NCBI GenBank assembly: GCA_026929865.2 | Contig: CM049404.1 | Coordinates: forward strand, 29,028,001 to 29,092,000 | DNA length: 64,000 bases | Direction: 5' to 3' | Origin: Hyperoplus lanceolatus | Taxonomy: Eukaryota > Chordata > Actinopteri > Uranoscopiformes > Ammodytidae | Program-made: the position numbers and the translations under genes | Part shown: positions 58,422-64,000 of the stretch, in pieces | Layout of the letters: each line of letters starts with the position of its first letter | Numbering within the stretch: the first letter of the stretch is position 1 | Notes under the pieces: model-generated | The model's database searches: none | What the model saw: only the letters and a program-made list of their open reading frames with translations | Told to the model about the DNA's origin: nothing

Positions 58422-58745
58422 TCAATATTTTGCTTTGCCATCATTATTTTCTAGCACTGCCTTAACCCTCTTGGGCATGTAGTTCACTAGAGCTTCACAG
58501 GTTGCAACTGGAACCCTCTTCCACCCATTTATGACAGCATCACAGAGCTGGTGGATATTAAAGACCTTGCGCCTCCTCCACCTTCTGTTTGAGGATGCCC
58601 CAAAGATGCTCAATAGGGTTTAGGTCTGGAGACATGTTTGGCCAGGCCATAACCTTTTACCCTCAGCTTTTTTAGCAAGCCACTGGTCGTCTTGGAGGTG
58701 TGTTTGGGGTCGTTATCATGTTGCAATACCACCCTGCGGCCCAGT
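58422..58745 (-). pseudogene. inverted second copy of the Tc1 transposase C-terminal end
   Basis: On the minus strand this encodes the same C-terminal region as 59270-59562: NIHQLCDAVINGWKR, then VATCEALVNYMPKRVKAVL. At one site it keeps TGG (Trp) where the right copy has TAG. The two copies share NYMPKR and NNDGK, which suggests one was made from the other inside this element. It has no start codon context of its own. Confidence 0.85.
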
Positions 58746-58756
58746 TTACGAAGGTT

Positions 58757-59562
58757 GAGTGCACGTGGTCAGCGTCGTACACAGAGGTTGGCTTTGGAAA
58801 ATAGACGTATGAGTGCTGCCAGCATTGCTGAAGGGCTTGAAGGGGTGGGGGGTCAACCTGTCAGTGCTCAGACCATATGCCGCACTCTGCATCATACTGG
58901 TCTACATGGCTGTCATCCCAGAAGGAAGCCTATTCTAAAGATGATGCACAAGAAACCCCACAAAAAGTTTGCTGAAGACAAACAGACTACGGACCCGGAT
59001 TACTGCAACCATGTCCTGTGGTCTGATGAGACCAAGATACATTTATTTGGTTCAGATGGTGTTAAGAGTGTGGAGCGGCAACCAGGTGAGGAGTACAAAG
59101 ACAAGTGTGTCTTGCCTATAGTCAAGCATGGTGGTTGGAGTGTCATGGTCTGGGGCTGCATGAGTGCTGCCAGCACTGGGGATCTACAGTTCATTGAATT
59201 CTAACATGTACTGTGACATACTGAAGCAGAGCATGATCCCCTCCCTTCATAAACTGGGCCGCAGGGCAGTACTGCAACATGATAACGACCCCAAACACAC
59301 CTCCGAACGACCACTGGCTTGCTAAAGAAGCTGAGGGTAAAGGTTATGGACTGGCCAAGCATGTCTCCAGTCTTAAACCCTATTGAGCATCTTTGGGGCA
59401 TCCTCAAACGGGAGATGGAGGAGCGCAAGGACTCTAATATCCACCAGCTCCTTGATGTCGTCATGAATGGGTAGAAGAGGGTTCCAGTGGCAACCTGTGA
59501 AGCTCTAGTGAACTACATGCCCAAGAGGGTTAAGGCAGTGCTAGAAAATAATGATGGCAAAA
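58757..59562 (+). pseudogene. Tc1-like transposase remnant, N-terminus missing, broken C-terminus
   Basis: DDE-family transposase of Tc1 type. 58757-59203 reads openly: SARGQRRTQRL, RRMSAASIAEGLEGVGGQPV, HVLWSDETKIHLFGSDGVKS (first catalytic Asp) and VKHGGWSVMVWGCMSAAS, then TAA at 59202-59204. Beyond it, in shifted frames, lie HDNDPKHT (second Asp) and [10 protein letters not shown] (Glu). A TAG follows in what should be NGWKR, then VATCEALVNYMPKRVKAVL and a natural-looking end. At least one frameshift and two stops break it. The helix-turn-helix DNA-binding part is not present. Confidence 0.85.
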
Positions 59563-59924
59563 CAAAATATTGACACTTTGGGCCCAATTTGGACATCTTT
59601 TCTAAGGGGTGTACTCACTTTTGTTGCCAGCAGTTTAGACATTAATGGCTGTGTGTCGAGTTATTTTGAGGGGACAGTAAATTTACACTGTTATACAAGC
59701 TGTACACTGACTACTTTACATTGTATCAAAGTGTCATTTATTCAGTGTTGTCGCATGGAAAGATATAAAGAAAAATGTGAAGAAATGTGAGGGGTGTACT
59801 CACTTTTGTGAGATACTGTATGTGTGTATGACAGTTAGATTGTGTGTTAGTGAGTTATGGCAATGTATATATATATATCCTTTAGAGATCGAAAATATGT
59901 GATAGCCTTATCTGTGGTAAATGT

Positions 59925-60132
59925 AAAGGTGGATTCCTGTCCTCACAATCTGCTACCTGTCTGTACTTTGTGTGCTGAAAAAAACTCCAGTATTAATACA
60001 CAGCCTAGGCTCTGTAAAAAGGCATGTTGCTAGCTACAGTGGGCCTCCTGACATTAGTTTAGCGGATTGTGAAGAGATATTTTTTTTTCAAATAGCGTTT
60101 TTCCATAATCGCTGACTGCTACACCTTTTTAA
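59925..60132. mobile_element. foldback MITE (GGTGGAGTCAG family), short form
   Basis: AAAGGTGGATTCCTGTCCTC at the left, ATCGCTGACTGCTACACCTT at the right, with ACACAGCCTAGGCTCTGTAA in the middle. Confidence 0.7.
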
Positions 60133-60415
60133 GTGTTTTATCATTTGACTAATAACAATAAAAACACACTACTGAAAGGAGGCCAATACTAAGGGACCGA
60201 TAGTGATAGGTTTTATGTAAATCAGTCTTAAACAGACCCATTTGTCCCAGATGAAGCCCTGGGCATGTTGTAGTGATTTAGTGATCGCCCCCAAGCCAGT
60301 GACCCCCGAGGTCAACACTGCAGCCAAATCCAATATGGCTGATTATGCTAAATTGAGTCTATAATCCATTCGTTTTGATACAGTGCATGTGTCAAATCAA
60401 AATGCTATTGTTACT

Positions 60416-60656
60416 GACAAAAGAATATGGTCGATTATTCACAAAAGAATATGGTCGATTATTCACAAAAGAATATGGTCGATTATTCACAAAAGAATAT
60501 GGTCGATTATTCACAAAAGAATATGGTCGATTATTCACAAAAGAATATGGTCGATTATTCACAAAAGAATATGGTCGATTATTCACAAAAGAATATGGTC
60601 GATTATTCACAAAAGAATATGGTCGATTATTCACAAAAGAATATGGTCGATTATTC
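60416..60656. repeat. 24-bp minisatellite, ten units
   Basis: Ten tandem copies of a 24-bp unit (AAAAGAATATGGTCGATTAT plus TCAC). The units look identical; only the edges of the array differ. Because 24 is a multiple of three, the array is open in all three forward frames and one reverse frame, giving four spurious repeat ORFs of 91-100 aa. I do not call any of them a gene. Confidence 0.95.
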
Positions 60657-60809
60657 ATGGAAATTGTCGAAAAATGAAATGACACCTACAGTATTTTCAT
60701 AATTTATTAATCATTTTTGTCACTTTACAATTACAGAAAAAATAAGATAGATTCAGTTGCACAAACTTATAGCCTCTGCCTTGTGTTTTCAATCTTTACA
60801 TGGAGATTT

Positions 60810-60812
60810 GTG

Positions 60813-60900
<88 letters not shown>

Positions 60901-60901
60901 A
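60810..60901. repeat. (TCTG)n microsatellite
   Basis: About 23 units of TCTG, the complement type of the GACA run at 56715. Confidence 0.95.
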
Positions 60902-60970
60902 GTCATGGCCCACTTTATCAAACACAACCTTCTGATATATATATATATCTGACATATGCAAACAGAGCTC

Positions 60971-60992
60971 ACACACACACACACACACACAC
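60971..60992. repeat. short (CA)n run
   Basis: 11 CA units. Confidence 0.9.
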
Positions 60993-60999
60993 CATGTGC

Positions 61000-61800
61000 T
61001 GACGACTCAAAATTCAAAATCCAGTGAATTCCTCTGTGGTCAGACAAACATTAGAGTCGGCCAAACACTGCAGCTGTAACAAACATCCAATTCATCGGTC
61101 CGGCCAAAGAAAATGTAGTTTGGAATGTTCCTTTAATCAATTCAAGCTAGCCCGGGACCCTGCCACGTCCTGTTTGCAGTGCACCCCCCACACAACCCTC
61201 CCCCCAAAATAAGGGTTAAGGTGAGGGAAGACACTAGAGGTGAATAGGGTAACATTTTTAACCTATAGATATCGTCATGAAAATTTGCCATTTGATTACT
61301 GACATTGAAACAATATTTTTTTTGTATGATAATTGTATCTGAAATGTTAGAATACATAATGCAAAAGTGTCAATATCTATGTCTATAGTAACGCAACTCA
61401 TTTTCTGCGGACATTTGCACTTATTTAAAAAACAAAATCTAGATTTTGGATACATCAGAGTATTGAAAAATGAGCAAATGGCCGTTAAAGATGGTTGTAA
61501 AGGAGAAATACACAGGAGCAAACAGACAAGGTTTAGTCAAATAAACACCTGAATGTACATTGTGGACCTCTTTCTTTATACTATATGAAAGAAGACATCT
61601 AAAGGAAGTGAAAATAGCCCCAAAAAAAATCTCAAAATCTATGCTTGAATTTTTTATTTTTTGTCTCGCCTTAAATTAATTGATAATTAAGTTCTGAATC
61701 TTTTCGCAGACCCAGTCTGTTAATGATGCTTATATTCACGCCTTGGGCTGTGAGCTATGATATGATAGATGTACGCTGTGTAGATAAAGAGTAGTGGTGT
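61000..61800. other. no gene recognised
   Basis: Unremarkable non-coding sequence. ORFs of 61-87 aa on both strands have no protein-like character. Confidence 0.5.
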
Positions 61801-61828
61801 AACAGTGGGGGGTTTGGTCTACATTCAG

Positions 61829-61829
61829 G

Positions 61830-61899
<70 letters not shown>

Positions 61900-61911
61900 T
61901 GTGTGTGTGTG
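61829..61911. repeat. (TG)n microsatellite
   Basis: About 40 TG units with one GG break at 61891. Confidence 0.95.
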
Positions 61912-62106
61912 GGACAGGGTTCCTTTGTGCACTCCCGCAGTTTATTTTCATTTGTCTTAAAGTAAGGTTGTTATTGAGGAGCTTTATGCAAACCCTCCTT
62001 TCTCCCCGGGCCCATCCCCACCATCCCCCCATCTCCTTAAATCCCCCTAAACCTAACCCCCCCCCTCCATCCCCTTCCCACAAGGTGCTTAGTGAACTGC
62101 TGGCGC

Positions 62107-62184
62107 TTAAAGGTGCAGTCAGTGATTCTGGAGAACGCTTGTCAAATTTGCTTTTTTGGCAAACTCAGTGAATTTCTCCTCACT

Positions 62185-62250
<66 letters not shown>

Positions 62251-62470
62251 AAAAAAATCCAGTGGTAATAGTCTCTGTAAACTGGTATGCGAACAAAGAG
62301 TATGTAAACAAAGGGGGGCCCATGCACCGTGGCTAGCAACATGCCCGTTTACAGAGCCTAGGCTGTGTATAACACTGGACATTACAGATCATGAGGAGAT
62401 ATTCACTGATTTTGACTAAAAGTGATTTTGACAACAGGCGTTCTCCAGAATCACTGACTCCACCTTTTAA
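62107..62470. mobile_element. foldback MITE (GGTGGAGTCAG family) with an expanded TG run inside
   Basis: TTAAAGGTGCAGTCAGTGAT at the left and AATCACTGACTCCACCTTTTAA at the right. The TG run at 62187-62248 lies where other copies have a short TGTGTGTG before GCTGAAAAAA. Confidence 0.8.
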
Positions 62471-62588
62471 CACATGGCGCTTCCTACACAGCTGTAGGCT
62501 TAAGGACAACATTAGATCTCTTCACATGGCGAGAAGATTTGGAGGCTTAAACAATGATCTTATGATCTTCTTATATCAACCCCCCTCC

Positions 62589-62590
<2 letters not shown>

Positions 62591-62622
<32 letters not shown>
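62591..62622. repeat. (CA)n microsatellite
   Basis: About 16 CA units. Confidence 0.9.
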
Positions 62623-62624
<2 letters not shown>

Positions 62625-62837
62625 GCACAAATATTGTCTTTGATTCTGTACCATAAATAGGTCTTCCTCTGGCCCGGCCTTGGGGAAAGGATGTGGATGA
62701 TGACTTTAAGTCCTGCTGGAGGCCAGATGTTCAGAGGCTGCCGTGCCCCAAACCAACAGCAGTCCTTTCTATTCCATACATTCAAGTCTGTCTGTGTCAC
62801 TGTGATAGACACAGTTCACCTTTACTCCTTTTGTATC

Positions 62838-62935
62838 ACACATACACACACAGACACACAGTAACGTAACATACACACACAGACACACATACACACACAC
62901 ACACACACACACAGTTACATACACACAGACGCACA
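62838..62935. repeat. interrupted (CA)n/(CAGA) microsatellite
   Basis: CA blocks broken by GACACACAG and TAACGTAAC words. Confidence 0.8.
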
Positions 62936-63046
62936 CATATGTCCGTGTAGGTTGGGTGAGTAATTGCTGTGTATGAGTAGGTAGGGTCATGCCTATTGGC
63001 AATGGAATCATCTAATGGCGATTGAAGGGGTGAACGGGTTAGTTAG

Positions 63047-63047
<1 letters not shown>

Positions 63048-63082
<35 letters not shown>
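63048..63082. repeat. (TG)n microsatellite
   Basis: About 17 TG units. Confidence 0.9.
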
Positions 63083-63085
<3 letters not shown>

Positions 63086-63461
63086 GAAGAATGGGAGCTT
63101 TTTTTGTATAGTGTTTAAATAACACTTAAAAGTATAAAAGTGTTTATGTAAAATAGTCCCAGTTATCCCGATAACAGAAAGAATTCCCCGGGATCAACAT
63201 ATAGTCTTACCATCCCTATTCCTTGGTACATGTTTGTTTTTACGGTGTGCTACTCAACCCTTCAATATCAGCTCAATAGACAGGACACAATGGCTGCCAA
63301 TAGCCAGGACACAATGGCTGCCTATGTGACCCGGGTCAGCCTGTCTTCATGTCTTGTTCAAGGCTCCACATACTTTCCAGACATGTCACTTGGGTTTGTG
63401 ACTCACAGAGGAAATGGTATCAGATATTAAAACATGGAAATGTTAGTGTGTATTCTGGACT

Positions 63462-63464
<3 letters not shown>

Positions 63465-63553
<89 letters not shown>
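63465..63553. repeat. (TG)n microsatellite between short direct repeats
   Basis: About 44 TG units. TTCTGGACTAACT occurs just before the run (about 63453-63465) and just after it (about 63553-63565). Confidence 0.95.
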
Positions 63554-63554
<1 letters not shown>

Positions 63555-63629
63555 CTGGACTAACTATCAGTTTGTATGGTTGCAACGCTCGCAGTCAGCT
63601 TTTACACTGGTATGGAACCTGTGTGTTTG

Positions 63630-63693
63630 TGTATACGCGTGTGAGTGTCTCTGTGTATGTGTGTGTGTGCCTGCGTGTGTGTGTGTGTGTGTG
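63630..63693. repeat. interrupted (TG)n microsatellite
   Basis: TG blocks with CG and CT interruptions (GTGCCTGCGTGTG). Confidence 0.85.
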
Positions 63694-64000
63694 AGAAAAA
63701 ATCTGTCTTTTTATTGGGGCTGCTGCCTGCGACAAATGGTTTTCATTACTTGAGCTTTTTTAAGATTGCAGAAAATGAACTGAAGGAGCGAATACTCTGA
63801 ATGTTTTCGCATGTGAGGGATTTATCAAGGTCGCCCCCGGAGATAGAATGGAACGCTGAGATTAAAGAACAGGGAATATGGCGGCAGCAGGTTATGACTC
63901 TTTTTCATTATCAGTTAAAATGGTTTGGTCTATAAAACATCTGAAGATATTGAAAAAAGGGGCAAGATGACATTTATATAATTTCCCAAATGTACTGTAG

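Larger units (their letters stand above)
58177..59818 (+). mobile_element. Tc1-like transposon, rearranged into a long palindrome
   Basis: 1642 bp flanked by TA. Both ends carry about 215-bp inverted repeats with the motif AAAAGTGAGTACACCCCT at the outer (58188, complement at 59790) and inner (58373, complement at 59605) positions, the IR/DR layout of Tc1-like fish elements. The inverted similarity does not stop there. 58391-58756 is the inverse of about 59246-59604, which encodes the C-terminal third of the transposase. Each arm is therefore about 575 bp with a 490-bp centre. The N-terminal, DNA-binding half of the transposase gene is absent. Confidence 0.92.

Noticed and set aside
60416-60656. 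CRISPR-like array
   Set aside because: The units are contiguous with no spacers, and the genome is vertebrate.
60375-60702. Four repeat ORFs (TKEYGRLF, HKRIWSII, MVDYSQKN and NNRPYSFV types)
   Set aside because: The 24-bp unit keeps every frame open. No start context, splice signal or family resemblance supports coding.

Overview
This is teleost fish genomic DNA, probably from a percomorph-like species. The genes are vertebrate, with GT-AG introns that are mostly 0.1 to 3 kb long. The spaces between exons hold fish-type repeats: tRNA-derived SINEs, a Tc1-like element with IR/DR ends, small TTAA- and TA-flanked DNA elements, and long CA/TG, GACA/TCTG, TATG and GATA arrays. I see no bacterial operon, CRISPR array or viral gene. 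I worked by eye without any search, so gene names rest on recognising the proteins. Exon edges rest on splice signals and on reading frames that stay open across joins.

Layout. (1) 110-2847 (+): a complete alpha-tubulin of the tuba1 type, 4 coding exons, 451 aa. (2) 12023-3510 (-): pmel, the melanosome amyloid-matrix protein, 12 coding exons, 611 aa, convergent with tubulin. (3) 15669-24052 (+): sarnp (Tho1/CIP29-like mRNA export factor), 11 exons, 213 aa, with a 190-bp CT tract beside one splice donor. (4) 26373-32913 (+): ccnt1 (cyclin T1 of P-TEFb), 9 exons, 690 aa. (5) About 35950-49334 (+): kansl2 (subunit of the NSL histone acetyltransferase complex), one untranslated and nine coding exons, 497 aa. 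(6) 49.5-64 kb: no protein gene I can support. It holds a possible untranslated first exon near 49.8-49.98 kb, a 964-bp element carrying eight copies of a 14-bp motif, a rearranged Tc1 element, a 24-bp minisatellite and a dense run of microsatellites.

Functional links. Three of the five genes act in making and exporting mRNA: cyclin T1 in Pol II elongation, KANSL2 in H4 acetylation at promoters, and SARNP in TREX-linked export. They are neighbours rather than an operon. The human orthologues all lie on 12q13 but not side by side. Human KANSL2 introns host H/ACA snoRNAs (SNORA2A, SNORA2B, SNORA34). Here four consecutive kansl2 introns each hold one member of two duplicated sequence pairs, and these can be drawn as H/ACA snoRNAs. 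This is the most useful non-protein result in the window.

The other notable items are: the Tc1 copy whose left half has been replaced by an inverted copy of its right half; the eight-motif element at 53.06-54.02 kb; the short, non-repetitive RPT region of Pmel; and several repeat families seen in two to nine copies within 64 kb. I found no convincing new protein-coding system.
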